From Thermomonas sp. XSG (GTDB lineage: Bacteria > Pseudomonadota > Gammaproteobacteria > Xanthomonadales > Xanthomonadaceae), in assembly GCF_014678725.1 (NCBI RefSeq), contig NZ_CP061497.1, positions 1,938,001 through 2,002,000 of the forward strand: 64,000 bases of DNA, given 5' to 3'. Within the stretch, counting starts at the first letter, position 1. The number at the start of each line of letters is the position of its first letter. The notes under the pieces are model-generated. The model did not search any database, was not told the DNA's origin, and saw nothing but the letters and a program-made list of their open reading frames with translations. Made by a program: the position numbers and the translations under genes. Shown here in pieces: positions 22,116 through 32,132 of this stretch.

Positions 22116-22460
22116 TCAGTCGTCCGCCTGTGCCGCCCATGCGCGCAACCGGACCGTGGCGTCCGGCGAGAGCCCCAGGAAGCGCAGCCCGATCCACGAC
22201 TGCCCGGGTGCGCCGGCCTTGTCCTGCCAGAGCACGTGCGCACCGACTTCCAGCGGTTGCGCCGCACCGATCCCGTCCGGCAGATGGAAGCGGAACTGGA
22301 ACAGCGCATCGTCCGGCAGGCTGCGGTTGGCCATCATCAGCATGCCGCCGGCCGAGAGATTGCCCAGGTAGCCCACCGGTTCCTCGAGGATGACATCGAC
22401 CACCTCGACCCGGCCGGGCACCGCGCGGCGCGGCTGGCGACGGCGGGGATCATGGCTCAT
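22116..22460 (-). CDS. PilZ domain protein
   Basis: A 114-residue single-domain PilZ protein. It contains the N-terminal arginine cluster RRRQPRRAVPGRVEV and the later D/N-x-S-x-x-G segment (LGNLSAGGMLM), which together form the usual c-di-GMP binding site. It starts within the 3' end of the DUF1631 gene (11-base overlap). Together with the two GGDEF proteins nearby it suggests c-di-GMP output, but the target is unknown. Confidence 0.88.
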   Translation of the reverse strand: MSHDPRRRQPRRAVPGRVEVVDVILEEPVGYLGNLSAGGMLMMANRSLPDDALFQFRFHLPDGIGAAQPLEVGAHVLWQDKAGAPGQSWIGLRFLGLSPDATVRLRAWAAQADD

Positions 22461-24717
22461 GGCCGGGCTCCTTTGCGGTGTTGGCCTGTTCCGGCGCGAT
22501 CCGCTGCAGGCTGCTGATGGTGGCGTCCCAGGCTGCGGTGGCCGGTGCGGCATGCCGCTCCAGCAGGCGCAGGCGGCCGGCCGCCAGCTTGCGGGCGAGG
22601 GTGTCGAGGTTGTCGTTGCCTGCACGCAGGCCGCGCCGGTTGACCAGCAAGGCCTGGTCGGTGTGCTCGCTGATCCAGGCCAGCCGGCGCCGCTGCGGAC
22701 CGTCCTGGCCGTCGTCGTCGATTTCCACCCACAACGGCAGCGGCAGCGAGCGCAGCTGCTCGTAGGCGGCCTGCTCCTCCGCGGTCCGTGGCGGCAAGGA
22801 TGGGGTGCTGTCCACGCCGGCGGTGCTGTCCTCGCCCAGCCGCCCGCGTGCGCGGAGCTGCAACAGCAGCTCGGTGCGCGAGGCCTGGTCGTCGTCATCG
22901 CCCTGGCCGTGGGCCAGCTGCGCGGCGATCGCGGCGGCGTCCTCGGCGTGGTAGCCGACCTGCTCCAGGGCGGCGCGGATCTGTTCCAGCAGTGCCGGAT
23001 CACCGGGTTGGGCGGGCGTTTTGGCGCCGGCGTCGACGATCCCGGCGGTGACGTCGAGCAGCTGCCGCCAGGCATCCGACTGTTCGCCGCTGCGCAGGTG
23101 GGTCAGCGACAGCACGTCGGTCCAGGTCTGCTCCAGCAGTGTGGCGTGGAAGCGTGGCAAGTTGCGGCCTTCGAGCAGGCGGTGGATTTCCTGGTCGGCG
23201 CGTTGCCGCGCCAGTTCCAGCTTCTCGCGCCCGCGCGCGGCCTCTACCTGCCGGCGCTCCGCCATCTCCGCCTTGCGGTCCAGCGCCTGCAGCCCTGATT
23301 GCAGGGTGCGGTTGGCCTCGGCGAAGGACTCGGTGGTGCCGCTGGCGTCCTGCTGCACGTGCGAGGCGGCACGTTGCAGCAGGCCCAGCCACTGCGCGTC
23401 GAGGTCGTCCTCGGCCAGCCACTGCGCGCCGGACAGCGAGATGGCGTCGACCAGCTGGCGGGCAGGGTGGGCGGCGTCGGTGAAGAATCCCTGGTCGCGC
23501 AGCGCCAGCTGGGTCAGCGGCAGCCGCAGCCGCTCCAGCATCGCTTCGCCGGGGCTGGTCCTGCGCAGTTCGCGCTGCAGCTGGGTCATGAACAGGCCCA
23601 GCAGGTCGAAGGCGTCGCTGTCGACGTCGGAGAGGGCGACGCCGTGGCCATGCGCCTGGCGCGACTGCGCCAGCAGGATGCGCCGGTAGTCGGCCAGCGT
23701 GTCCGCCTTGTCCGTGCTGGCGCGCATCCGCTGCAGCGTGGCGAGGACTTCGTCGTGCGGCACGGCGTCGAGGGTGCGTTCGTCGCGCTTGCCGGGGCGC
23801 AGCTTGCTGAGCAGGCTGCGCCGCTGCTGGAGCAACGCCTGCAGGGCGGAGAAACCTGCGTCCATCGCCGTCGGCGCTGCGTCGGCGGGTGCGGTCCAGC
23901 CGGGCGGACCGCCGCCAGGCGGCGCATGCGCCGCCTCGGCGGCGGCTGCATCGAATGCCGGTGAGGTGGAGGCGCGTACCCGCATCGGCACGAAACTGAG
24001 GTGCGGCAGGATGCCGTCTTCGACCAAGCGGTTGTTGCAGCTGTCCAGAATTGCCGGGTAGAGGTCCGTGAGGGCTCTTTCAAACTGCTGGAACAGCTGC
24101 ATCCGCGCGTAGCGGGAGAGCTTGAGCCGGTCGGCGGACTCGGCGGTCGCGGCGCACAGGGCGCGCGGCGCCAGCGGCAGGGTGTCGGCATCGAACGCGG
24201 GGGCGCCGGCCAGCACGCCAAAGCGCTGGCCAAGCAGCTGCAGACCCAGACTGTTGCGCGCCTCGATGCGGCTGGCGATGGTGTCGAGCACGAATTCGTC
24301 GCTGACCCCGTCCTCCTCCAGCAGGCTCAGGGTCAGGACCTGGGGCGCATCGGTTTCCTGCTCCTCGTGGCGGCGCGCGCTTTGCAGGCCGGCCAGCGAG
24401 GCTTCGACATGGTCGAGGAATCCGCGGACGAAGACCGCCGCGCCGCCCCCGAGACTGCGCATGGAGGAAATCCGGGCCTGCTCCAGCACGGGGTCGCTGC
24501 CCGCCGCGGTGCGGGCGAGCGCGAGTTCGGTTTCATGCAGAATGCGCGGCAGCAGCTGTTCCATCGTGGGCCGCAGGTCGGCCAGCAGATGTTCCAGCGC
24601 CTGGCGCACGCGCCTGGGGAGGCGGGCGGTCGCCAGCGAGGGTGACGCGTTGCTTGTGGGTGCGGTCGAGGACACGGCGCGTCGGCGCCCCCCTTGGCGC
24701 TTTGGCAATCCGGCCAT
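22450..24717 (-). CDS. DUF1631 family protein
   Basis: A large cytoplasmic protein (755 residues) of the DUF1631 family. It is helical, with recognisable segments LSRYARMQLFQQFERALTDLYP and the C-terminal part leading to a PilZ-type neighbourhood. No catalytic motif is visible. Homologues are sometimes labelled thymidine phosphorylase, which the sequence does not support. The frame opens at a TTG (24729), but the ATG at 24717 is more plausible. It overlaps the PilZ gene, suggesting they work together. Confidence 0.82.
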   Translation of the reverse strand: MAGLPKRQGGRRRAVSSTAPTSNASPSLATARLPRRVRQALEHLLADLRPTMEQLLPRILHETELALARTAAGSDPVLEQARISSMRSLGGGAAVFVRGFLDHVEASLAGLQSARRHEEQETDAPQVLTLSLLEEDGVSDEFVLDTIASRIEARNSLGLQLLGQRFGVLAGAPAFDADTLPLAPRALCAATAESADRLKLSRYARMQLFQQFERALTDLYPAILDSCNNRLVEDGILPHLSFVPMRVRASTSPAFDAAAAEAAHAPPGGGPPGWTAPADAAPTAMDAGFSALQALLQQRRSLLSKLRPGKRDERTLDAVPHDEVLATLQRMRASTDKADTLADYRRILLAQSRQAHGHGVALSDVDSDAFDLLGLFMTQLQRELRRTSPGEAMLERLRLPLTQLALRDQGFFTDAAHPARQLVDAISLSGAQWLAEDDLDAQWLGLLQRAASHVQQDASGTTESFAEANRTLQSGLQALDRKAEMAERRQVEAARGREKLELARQRADQEIHRLLEGRNLPRFHATLLEQTWTDVLSLTHLRSGEQSDAWRQLLDVTAGIVDAGAKTPAQPGDPALLEQIRAALEQVGYHAEDAAAIAAQLAHGQGDDDDQASRTELLLQLRARGRLGEDSTAGVDSTPSLPPRTAEEQAAYEQLRSLPLPLWVEIDDDGQDGPQRRRLAWISEHTDQALLVNRRGLRAGNDNLDTLARKLAAGRLRLLERHAAPATAAWDATISSLQRIAPEQANTAKEPGHEP

Positions 24718-24791
24718 GTTATGCGGCAAGCGTCACAGTCTCAATCACGCTGTCCAAGCGCGTGCGGCTGTCCGTGCAGGTTTTTCCCGGC

Positions 24792-25952
24792 TCAGTCGAG
24801 GAACAGCCCGATCACGTCATTGGCGAAGCGGCGACCCAACTCGGTCGGGCGCAGCCAGGCCGGGTCCGGCTCCAGCCAGCCGCGGATGCGCGCCAAGGCC
24901 ACCCGGTCCGCGATGGCGGCGGCCGGCAGCCCCGTGCGCGCTTCGAACATCGCCATCGGTACGCCTTCGTTGAGTCGCAGGGCGTTGAGCATGAAGTCGA
25001 ACGGCAGCCGCTGCGCGGTCAGGTATTCGTCGCCACCGATTGCCGCGGCAGTGCCGGCCTTGGCCAGGTAGTCGGTGGGATGCTTGAGTTTCCAGCGCCG
25101 CAGCACCTGCTGGGTGGCGCCGAGGGTCAGCTTGCCGTGGGCTCCGGCGCCGATGCCGAGGTAGTCACCGAAGCGCCAGTAGTTGAGGTTGTGCCGGCAC
25201 TGGCGGCCGTCGCGTGCGTAGGCGCTGATCTCGTACTGGGCGAAACCGGCGTCGGCCAGCCGCGCCTGGCAGGCCTCCTGCATGTCCCAGGCGGAATCCT
25301 CGTCGGGGATGCCGGCCGGCACCCGCGCGGCGAACACGGTGTTCGGCTCCAGCGTGAGCTGGTAGTGGCTGATGTGCGTCGGCGCCAGCGCGACCGCGCG
25401 CTCGACGTCGTCCAGCGCCATCGCCAGCGTCTGCTGCGGCAGCGCGTACATCAGGTCGAGGTTGAGGTTGTCGAAGCCTGCATCCTGCGCCGACTTCACC
25501 GCGCGCTCGGCGTCGCCGCTGCTGTGGATGCGGCCGAGCCGCTGCAGGCAGCCGTCGTCGAAGCTCTGCACGCCGAAGCTCAGGCGATTGACCCCGGCGG
25601 CGCGGTATCCGGGGAACGGGCCATGCTCCACCGTGCCGGGGTTGGTCTCGAGGGTGATCTCCACGTCGGGGGCAAAGCGCAGCCGCGCGCTGGCCTGCTG
25701 CAGGAAGCGGTCGATCGCCTCCGGCGGGAACAGCGAGGGCGTGCCACCACCGAAGAACACGCTGTGGACGATGCGGCCCCAGGCCAGCGGCAGGTCGAAG
25801 TCGAGGTCGGCCAGCAGCGCGTCGATGTAGGCATCCAGCGGCAGCGCGCCCTTCGCCGCATGCGAATTGAAGTCGCAGTACGGGCATTTGCGCACGCACC
25901 ACGGCAGGTGCACATACAGCGAGAGGGGCGGCGGAGTGAGCATGTTGGGCAT
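24792..25952 (-). CDS. hemW: Radical SAM family heme chaperone HemW
   Basis: A 386-residue radical SAM protein with the cluster motif CVRKCPYCDF (CxxxCxxC) near residue 20 and the FFGGGTPSLF segment after it. The C-terminal HemN-like domain is present. The protein resembles HemW (formerly annotated as coproporphyrinogen oxidase), which handles heme rather than oxidising coproporphyrinogen. Start candidates are the ATGs at 25952 and 25943. It is next to rdgB, the usual neighbour in gammaproteobacteria. Confidence 0.93.
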   Translation of the reverse strand: MPNMLTPPPLSLYVHLPWCVRKCPYCDFNSHAAKGALPLDAYIDALLADLDFDLPLAWGRIVHSVFFGGGTPSLFPPEAIDRFLQQASARLRFAPDVEITLETNPGTVEHGPFPGYRAAGVNRLSFGVQSFDDGCLQRLGRIHSSGDAERAVKSAQDAGFDNLNLDLMYALPQQTLAMALDDVERAVALAPTHISHYQLTLEPNTVFAARVPAGIPDEDSAWDMQEACQARLADAGFAQYEISAYARDGRQCRHNLNYWRFGDYLGIGAGAHGKLTLGATQQVLRRWKLKHPTDYLAKAGTAAAIGGDEYLTAQRLPFDFMLNALRLNEGVPMAMFEARTGLPAAAIADRVALARIRGWLEPDPAWLRPTELGRRFANDVIGLFLD

Positions 25953-25955
25953 ATT

Positions 25956-26032
25956 GTAGGAGCGCACCGCAGGGGCGCGATGCGCTTTGCATGATCCTGC
26001 AAAAGCATCCGCGCCCCTGCGTTGCGCTCTAC
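25956..26032. repeat. REP-like inverted repeat between hemW and rdgB
   Basis: A long hairpin: left arm GTAGGAGCGCACCGCAGGGG plus GCGCGATGC, right arm the near-perfect complement GCATCCGCGCCCCTGCGTTG plus CGCTCTAC, with a 20-base centre. The form (GTAGGAGCGCA...) resembles extragenic repeats common in Xanthomonadaceae. It includes the rdgB stop codon (26029-26031), so the last codons of rdgB lie at its edge. Confidence 0.75.
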
Positions 26033-26610
26033 GCAAGCAGCGTCCGTAGCCTTGCCAGCGCGACGCCGCGATGGCTGTCGCGGTTCTTCACGTCGGTCGG
26101 CAGCTCCGCCGCGCTGCAGCCGTGCGCCGGCGAAAAGAACACCGGGTCGTAGCCGAAGCCGCCGCTGCCGCAGCGCGCGTGCAGGATGCGGCCTTCCCAC
26201 CTGCCTTCGGCGACCAGCGGCATCGGGTCGTCTGCGTGCTGCACCAGTGCGAGCACGCAGACGAAGCGCGCGCTGCGATCCGCGTCGGCAACGCCGTCGA
26301 GTTCACGCAGCAGCCTGTCGATGTTCGCCTCGCTGTCGCCGTGGCAACCGGCATAGCGGGCGGAATACAGGCCGGGAGCGCCATGCAGCGCATCGACGCA
26401 CAGTCCGGAATCGTCGCCCAGCGCCGCAAGGCCGGTGGCGCGGGCAGCATGGCGGGCCTTGAGGATGGCGTTCTCGATGAAGGACAGGCCGGTTTCCTCG
26501 GCATCGCCCACGCCGAATTCGGACTGTGCATGCAGGTCGAAGCCCCCGCCGAGCAGCGCGCGCAGCTCGGCCAGCTTGCCGGTGTTGCCGCTGGCGAGAA
26601 CGAGCTTCAT
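26029..26610 (-). CDS. rdgB: XTP/dITP pyrophosphatase (RdgB/HAM1)
   Basis: House-cleaning NTPase of 193 residues that removes XTP, dITP and ITP. Signature motifs are [16 protein letters not shown] at the N-terminus, [26 protein letters not shown] and [12 protein letters not shown]. The ATG at 26610 begins immediately before the first motif. It is 13 bp downstream of rph. Confidence 0.95.
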   Translation of the reverse strand: MKLVLASGNTGKLAELRALLGGGFDLHAQSEFGVGDAEETGLSFIENAILKARHAARATGLAALGDDSGLCVDALHGAPGLYSARYAGCHGDSEANIDRLLRELDGVADADRSARFVCVLALVQHADDPMPLVAEGRWEGRILHARCGSGGFGYDPVFFSPAHGCSAAELPTDVKNRDSHRGVALARLRTLLA

Positions 26611-26623
26611 CGGGTGGCCTGGC

Positions 26624-27367
26624 TCACGCCAGCCCCAGCGCCGCCCGCTGCGCGGCGAACAGTTCGGCGCAGCCCTTCTCGGCCAATGCCAGCAGCGCGT
26701 CCAGCTCGTCGCGACGGAACGCATGGCCTTCGGCGGTGCCCTGCAGCTCGATGAAGCCGCCGCCGTCGTTCATCACCACGTTCATGTCGGTGTCGCAGCC
26801 GCTGTCCTCGGTGTAGTCGAGGTCCAGCACCGGCACGCCCTGGTAGATGCCGGCCGACACTGCCGCCACTGCACCCACCAGCGGCGTGCGGCCGCTGGCC
26901 GGCAGCTTGATGTCGCGTCGGTCGATCAGGCCCTGCACCGCATCCGCCAGTGCCACGTACGCGCCGGTGATGGCGGCGGTACGGGTGCCACCGTCGGCCT
27001 GCAGCACGTCGCAGTCGAGGGTGATGGTGCGCTCGCCCAGCAGCGCGCGGTCCACGCAGGCGCGCAGGCTGCGGCCGATCAGGCGCTGGATCTCCAGCGT
27101 GCGCCCGCCCTGCTTGCCGCGGGCGGCCTCGCGGTCGCTGCGGGTGTGGGTGGCGCGCGGCAGCATGCCGTATTCGGCGGTGACCCAGCCTTCGCCCTTG
27201 CCGCGCAGGAACGCCGGCACCTTGTTCTCCACGCTCGCGGTGCACAGCACGCGGGTGTCGCCGAAGCTCACCAGCACCGAGCCTTCGGCATGGCGGGTGA
27301 AGCCGCGCTGGATGGAAACGACGCGCAGCTGGTCCGCGCTGCGGCCGCTGGGACGGGCAAAGGCCAT
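26624..27367 (-). CDS. rph: Ribonuclease PH
   Basis: Phosphorolytic 3'-5' exoribonuclease that trims tRNA 3' ends, 247 residues. RNase PH motifs are [19 protein letters not shown], the catalytic-site region [29 protein letters not shown], and [20 protein letters not shown]. The length is slightly above E. coli Rph. It is divergent from yicC with 65 bp between start codons. Confidence 0.96.
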   Translation of the reverse strand: MAFARPSGRSADQLRVVSIQRGFTRHAEGSVLVSFGDTRVLCTASVENKVPAFLRGKGEGWVTAEYGMLPRATHTRSDREAARGKQGGRTLEIQRLIGRSLRACVDRALLGERTITLDCDVLQADGGTRTAAITGAYVALADAVQGLIDRRDIKLPASGRTPLVGAVAAVSAGIYQGVPVLDLDYTEDSGCDTDMNVVMNDGGGFIELQGTAEGHAFRRDELDALLALAEKGCAELFAAQRAALGLA

Positions 27368-27432
27368 GGTGAAAACCGGAAATCGATGGGGCGCTAGATT
27401 ACCATTCGCACTTTGCAGGCCTTGGATTCCGC

Positions 27433-28296
27433 ATGATCCGTAGCATGACCGCCTTCGCCGCCGGCGAGCGTAGCACCGAATGGGGCGTGCTTTCCGGCGA
27501 ACTGCGCGCGGTGAACCACCGTTTCCTGGAACTGGGCCTGCGCCTGCCCGACGAGCTGCGGGCGTTCGAGGCCGTGCTGCGTGAGCGCGTGTCCGCGCGC
27601 GTGTCGCGCGGCAAGCTCGATCTGGTGCTGCGCCTGCGCACGACCGTCGCCGGTGATGCGCTGCAGGTGGACGAGGCGCTGGTGGGCAGGCTTGCGGCGC
27701 TGGCGCAGCGGCTGGACGCCGGCTTCCCCAACCTGCAGGTGCAGTTCACCGAGCTGCTGCAGTTCCCCGGCGTGCTGCAATCGCGCGGACTCGACGCCGA
27801 CGCGCTGCAGCGCGAGGCGCTGGCGGTGCTGGACGCGGTGCTGGACGACTTCGTCGCCGCGCGCGAGCGCGAGGGCGGCAAGATGGCGCAGGTGATCGGC
27901 GAGCGCGCCGAGGCCATCGCCGGGATCGCCGCCGAGGTGCGCACGCTGGTGCCGCAGATCCGTGCCGGCCAGCGCGCCAAGCTGGAGGCGCGGCTGGCCG
28001 ATCTGTCGCAGCCGGCGGACCCCGGGCGGCTGGAGCAGGAGCTGGTGATCTGGCTGCAGAAGCTCGACGTGGACGAGGAGCTTGATCGCCTCGACAGCCA
28101 CCTGGTCGAGCTGCGCCGCATCCTCAAGGGCGGCAAGGAGCCGGTGGGCCGACGCCTCGATTTCCTGCTGCAGGAATTCAACCGCGAGGCGAACACGCTG
28201 GGCAGCAAGTCGGTCGATGCGCGCACCAGCAACGCCGCGGTCGAGCTGAAGGTGCTGATCGACCAGATCCGCGAGCAGATCCAGAACATCGAGTAA
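27433..28296 (+). CDS. yicC: YicC family endoribonuclease
   Basis: A 287-residue YicC-type protein: N-terminal [12 protein letters not shown] with [18 protein letters not shown], and the C-terminal DUF1732 part with [22 protein letters not shown]. Family members are endoribonucleases implicated in RNA degradation. It is six bases upstream of gmk, the standard gene order. Confidence 0.94.
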   Translation: MIRSMTAFAAGERSTEWGVLSGELRAVNHRFLELGLRLPDELRAFEAVLRERVSARVSRGKLDLVLRLRTTVAGDALQVDEALVGRLAALAQRLDAGFPNLQVQFTELLQFPGVLQSRGLDADALQREALAVLDAVLDDFVAAREREGGKMAQVIGERAEAIAGIAAEVRTLVPQIRAGQRAKLEARLADLSQPADPGRLEQELVIWLQKLDVDEELDRLDSHLVELRRILKGGKEPVGRRLDFLLQEFNREANTLGSKSVDARTSNAAVELKVLIDQIREQIQNIE

Positions 28297-28302
28297 CGGC
28301 CC

Positions 28303-28920
28303 ATGCGCGGAACCCTCTACATCGTCGCTGCGCCCTCGGGCGCCGGCAAATCCAGCATCGTCAATGCGGTGCTGCAGCGGGATGCCAACATCCGTCTGTC
28401 GATTTCGTTCACCTCGCGGGCGCCGCGTCCCGGCGAGCGCCACGCCGAGCACTACAACTTCGTCACCGCCGCGGAGTTCGAGGCGATGGTCGAGGCCGGC
28501 GACTTCTTCGAATACGCGCGCGTCCATGGCGACTGGAAGGGCACCGCCCGGCAGTCGGTGGAGCCGCAGCTGGCGGCCGGCCACGACGTGCTGCTGGAAA
28601 TCGACTGGCAGGGCGCCCGCCAGGTCCGTGCCAAGGTGCCGGATGCGGTCAGCGTGTTCATCCTGCCGCCGTCGCGCGCCGCGCTGGAAGAACGCATGCG
28701 CAAGCGCGGCCAGGACAGCGAGGAAGTAATCGGCCGCCGGCTGGCCGCCGCCCGCGAGGAAATGAGCCATTACGGCGAGTTCGACTACGTGATCGTCAAC
28801 GAGGTCTTCGACCTCGCGGTGGCCGAGATGTGCAGCATCTTCACCGCCAGCCGGCTGCGCAAGGACGCCCAGGTGGCGCGGCACGCCCGGCTGATCACCT
28901 CTCTGCTGGTGGATCCGTAG
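28303..28920 (+). CDS. gmk: Guanylate kinase
   Basis: Phosphorylates GMP to GDP with ATP. The 205 residues include the P-loop APSGAGKSS (residues 9-17), the GMP-binding segment TSRAPRPGERHAEHYNFV, and EIDWQGARQVR. It follows yicC closely and precedes rpoZ-spoT, so guanine nucleotide supply and (p)ppGpp metabolism are linked by position. Confidence 0.97.
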   Translation: MRGTLYIVAAPSGAGKSSIVNAVLQRDANIRLSISFTSRAPRPGERHAEHYNFVTAAEFEAMVEAGDFFEYARVHGDWKGTARQSVEPQLAAGHDVLLEIDWQGARQVRAKVPDAVSVFILPPSRAALEERMRKRGQDSEEVIGRRLAAAREEMSHYGEFDYVIVNEVFDLAVAEMCSIFTASRLRKDAQVARHARLITSLLVDP

Positions 28921-29072
28921 AGCCCTTCGCGATCCGATCCTTGCGCCTGCGGACGGTCGGAAATGGCCCTATGTGATTGATTTTCAAGACCGTGGCTTGC
29001 GGTCCTGGGTCCGTCCGTCTACACTCCCCGGTTCTTTCGATCCCTTGCGCGGCCCATCGCCGCAGGACAGAC

Positions 29073-29372
29073 ATGGCCCGTATTACCGTCGAAGACTGCC
29101 TGCAGGTGGTCGATAACCGCTTCGAACTCGTGATGATGGCCTCCAAGCGCGCGCGCCAGCTGGCTGGCGGCGTGGAGTCCAAGCTGGACAACAGCGAAGC
29201 CAACGACAAGCCCACCGTGCTGGCGCTGCGCGAGATCGCCGCCCGTGCCATCGATACCGACTTCATCGATGCGGTGGAAAAGGCCGAGCGCGAGCGCAAG
29301 GAGCGCGAGGCGCTGGAGTGGGCCGCCGCCGAAGTGGTGGCCGGCGACGACGACATGAAGGGCGACGACTGA
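29073..29372 (+). CDS. rpoZ: RNA polymerase omega subunit
   Basis: A 99-residue omega subunit that assists assembly of the beta' subunit and forms part of the ppGpp site on RNA polymerase. [20 protein letters not shown] is the conserved N-terminus, which fixes the ATG at 29073 although the frame is open further upstream. The C-terminus is strongly acidic. Confidence 0.97.
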   Translation: MARITVEDCLQVVDNRFELVMMASKRARQLAGGVESKLDNSEANDKPTVLALREIAARAIDTDFIDAVEKAERERKEREALEWAAAEVVAGDDDMKGDD

Positions 29373-29396
29373 GCGCAGTCCGCGCCTTCGCCCACG

Positions 29397-29420
29397 GAAG
29401 CGGCCCTGCGGGGCCGCTTC
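29397..29420 (+). terminator. Hairpin after rpoZ
   Basis: A perfect 10-bp stem GAAGCGGCCC/GGGCCGCTTC with a 4-base loop starts 24 bases after the rpoZ stop. No clear T-tract follows, so it may be a weak terminator or processing signal before spoT. Confidence 0.5.
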
Positions 29421-29473
29421 TGCGTTGTGGAGAACCGTTTGCGGGCATGGCGCGGCAAGGTTAGGCTCGACCC

Positions 29474-31645
29474 ATGACACCCGGCGATCCCGCGCTTGCC
29501 CTGCACGACCCCGCGCCCGACGCGGCGGCGGTGCCGGACTACGTGCAGGCGCTGGAGCGCGCCGCCTATTACCTCGACGACGCGCAGCGCGCACAGCTGC
29601 GCCGCGCCTGGGCGATCGGTGCGGCCGCCCACGCCGGGCAGACCCGCAAGTCGGGCGAGCCCTACATCACCCATCCGGTGGCGGTGTCGCAGGTGCTGGC
29701 CGAGCTGGGGCTGGACCTGGAGACGCTGGTCGCGGCGATCCTGCACGACACCATCGAAGACACCCCGCTGACCCGGGCCGACGTCGCCGCGCAGTTCGGC
29801 GAGACCGTGGCCGAGCTGGTCGATGGCGTCACCAAGCTGGAGAAGGTGCGCTTCGCCGACAAGCAGGAAGCGGCGGCGGAAAGCTTCCGCAAGATGCTGC
29901 TGGCGATGTCGCGCGACCTGCGCGTGATCATGATCAAGCTGGCCGACCGCCTGCACAACATGCGCACGCTGGGAGCGAAGTCCCCGGACGCGCGTCGCCG
30001 CATCGCGGTGGAGACGCTGGAGATCTACGCGCCGATCGCGCAGCGCCTGGGCATGAACCTGGTCAAGGCGGAACTGCAGGACCTCGGTTTCAAGGCGCTG
30101 CATCCGTGGCGGCACGCGGTGATCGCCAAGCGCATCCGCAGCCAGCCGCTGGTGCGGCGCGAGGCGCTGGTGCAGATCGAGGCGCGGCTGGCGCAGCGGT
30201 TGGCGCTGGAAAAACTCGAGCACCGCCTGGTGGGCAGGGTGAAGACGCCGTGGAGCGTCTATACCAAGATGCGCGCGCAGAGCCGCAGCTTCGCCCAGGT
30301 GATGGACGTGTTCGGTTTCCGGGTGGTGGTGGACACGGTGGCTGACTGCTACCACGCGCTCGGCGTGGTGCATGCGGTGTACAAGCCGCTGGACGGCCGC
30401 TTCCGCGACTTCATCGCCATCCCCAAGGCGAACGGCTACCAGTCGCTGCACACGGTGCTGTTCGGGCCGTACGGCTCGCCCATCGAGGTGCAGATCCGCA
30501 CCCGCGAGATGGACCTGATCGCCGAGCGCGGCGTGGCCGCGCACTGGGCCTACAAGATCGGCGTCGACGGTGGCGGCAACAGCGCGCAGAGCCGGGCGGC
30601 CGCGTGGATCGCCAACCTGGTGGAGACCCAGCGCGGCACCGGTTCGTCGCTGGAATTCCTGGAGAACGTCAAGGTCGACCTGTTCCCCGACGAGGTCTAC
30701 CTGTTCACGCCGAAGGGCGACATCCTCTCGCTGCCGCGCAATTCCACCGCGCTCGACTTCGCCTACGCTGTGCATACCGATGTGGGCAACCATGCGGTGA
30801 CCGCGCGCGTGGACCGCCGGCTGGCACCGCTGCGTACCAAGCTGGTCAGTGGGCAGTCGGTGGAGATCATCACCGCGAAGTCGGCGGTGCCGACCACCCA
30901 GTGGCTGGAGTTCGTGGCCACCAGCAAGGCGCGCACCGCGATCCGCCAGCAGCTCAAGCAGCTGGAGCACGAGGACGCGGTGCAGCTGGGCCATTACATG
31001 CTGGACCGCGCGTTGGGCGCGCAGGGCACCGCGCTGGACCGCATCCCGATGCCGCGGCTGGAGGCCTACCTGGCCGACAACCGCTACACGCGGCTGGAGG
31101 CGATGCTGGCCGATATCGCGTTGGGCAACCGCATGCCCTCGCAGGTGGCGCTGGCACTGGCGCAGCAGCAGAGCGCCGCGGCCCAGCCGGGCGCCGCCGC
31201 GCCGCAGGAGCGCATCCTCATCACCGGCGGCGAGCGCGGGGTGATCAGCTTTGCGCAGTGCTGCCTGCCGATCCCGCGCGACGAGATCATGGGCTACCAC
31301 AGCGCCGGCAAGGGCATCGTGGTGCACCGGATGGAGTGCCCGAACCTCGCCGAGCTGCGCAAGTCGCCGGAGCGCTGGGTGGCGATCGGCTGGGACCGCG
31401 AGGTGTCCGGCGATTTCAGCTCGGCGATCCGCATCGAGGTGGAGAACCGCCCGGGCGTGCTGGCGCAGGTGGCGGCGGCGATCGCCAATGCCGACTCCAA
31501 CATCGACCGGGTGGAGTACCTGGAGCGCGACAGCAACATCGCCGTGCTGCGTTTCGGCATCGACGTCACCGACGGACGCCACCTGGCCGAAGTCATCCGC
31601 GGCGTGCGCCGGCTGCAGGTGGTGCAGGACGTGCAGCGCTGCTGA
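29474..31645 (+). CDS. spoT: Bifunctional (p)ppGpp synthetase/hydrolase SpoT
   Basis: A long RelA/SpoT-homologue protein (723 residues). The HD hydrolase domain is intact (ITHPVAV, ILHDTIEDT with His91-Asp92, and KLADRLHNMRTL). The synthetase domain has FRDFIAIPKANGYQSLHTVLFGP. A TGS domain (DEVYLFTPKGDILSLPRNSTALDFAYAVHTDVG) and a C-terminal ACT domain follow. It is expected to make and degrade the stringent-response alarmone. Context downstream of gmk and rpoZ is the classical spoT locus. Confidence 0.95.
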   Translation: MTPGDPALALHDPAPDAAAVPDYVQALERAAYYLDDAQRAQLRRAWAIGAAAHAGQTRKSGEPYITHPVAVSQVLAELGLDLETLVAAILHDTIEDTPLTRADVAAQFGETVAELVDGVTKLEKVRFADKQEAAAESFRKMLLAMSRDLRVIMIKLADRLHNMRTLGAKSPDARRRIAVETLEIYAPIAQRLGMNLVKAELQDLGFKALHPWRHAVIAKRIRSQPLVRREALVQIEARLAQRLALEKLEHRLVGRVKTPWSVYTKMRAQSRSFAQVMDVFGFRVVVDTVADCYHALGVVHAVYKPLDGRFRDFIAIPKANGYQSLHTVLFGPYGSPIEVQIRTREMDLIAERGVAAHWAYKIGVDGGGNSAQSRAAAWIANLVETQRGTGSSLEFLENVKVDLFPDEVYLFTPKGDILSLPRNSTALDFAYAVHTDVGNHAVTARVDRRLAPLRTKLVSGQSVEIITAKSAVPTTQWLEFVATSKARTAIRQQLKQLEHEDAVQLGHYMLDRALGAQGTALDRIPMPRLEAYLADNRYTRLEAMLADIALGNRMPSQVALALAQQQSAAAQPGAAAPQERILITGGERGVISFAQCCLPIPRDEIMGYHSAGKGIVVHRMECPNLAELRKSPERWVAIGWDREVSGDFSSAIRIEVENRPGVLAQVAAAIANADSNIDRVEYLERDSNIAVLRFGIDVTDGRHLAEVIRGVRRLQVVQDVQRC

Positions 31646-31726
31646 AGCGGCGCCGCGTGGAGCCGGGGTGGGCTGCGCTGCGCAGCGCCCTACAATGACG
31701 GGACCCACCCATTCCACGGAGTCCCC

Positions 31727-32107
31727 ATGTCCCGCACCCCGATCCATTCCGACGCCGCACCCGCAGCCATCGGCCCGTACTCGCAGGCGATCCGCGCCGG
31801 CAACACCGTCTACCTGTCGGGGCAGACGCCGCTGGTGCCGGCCACCGGGCAGATGGCCGAAGGCGACATCGAGGCGCAGGCGCGGCAGGCATTCGACAAC
31901 CTGAAGGCGGTCTGCGAAGCGGCCGGCGGCTCGTTCGACAACATCGTGCGGCTGGGCCTGTACCTGACCGACCTGGGCGATTTCGCCCGCGTCAACGCGG
32001 TGATGGCGGAATATTTCAGCCAGCCCTATCCGGCGCGTTCCACCATCCAGGCGTCCGCGCTGCCGCGCGGCGCCGCGTTCGAAGTCGATGGCGTGATGGT
32101 GATCTGA
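31727..32107 (+). CDS. ridA: RidA family enamine/imine deaminase
   Basis: A 126-residue YjgF/RidA protein that hydrolyses reactive 2-aminoacrylate-type enamines, a by-product of PLP enzymes such as threonine dehydratase. Motifs are [20 protein letters not shown], and near the C-terminus [21 protein letters not shown], with the substrate-binding arginine in the ARST segment. It lies between spoT and recG, a common order in this group. Confidence 0.95.
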   Translation: MSRTPIHSDAAPAAIGPYSQAIRAGNTVYLSGQTPLVPATGQMAEGDIEAQARQAFDNLKAVCEAAGGSFDNIVRLGLYLTDLGDFARVNAVMAEYFSQPYPARSTIQASALPRGAAFEVDGVMVI

Positions 32108-32132
32108 AGCCGGCAGCGTTCCGGCCGACACC

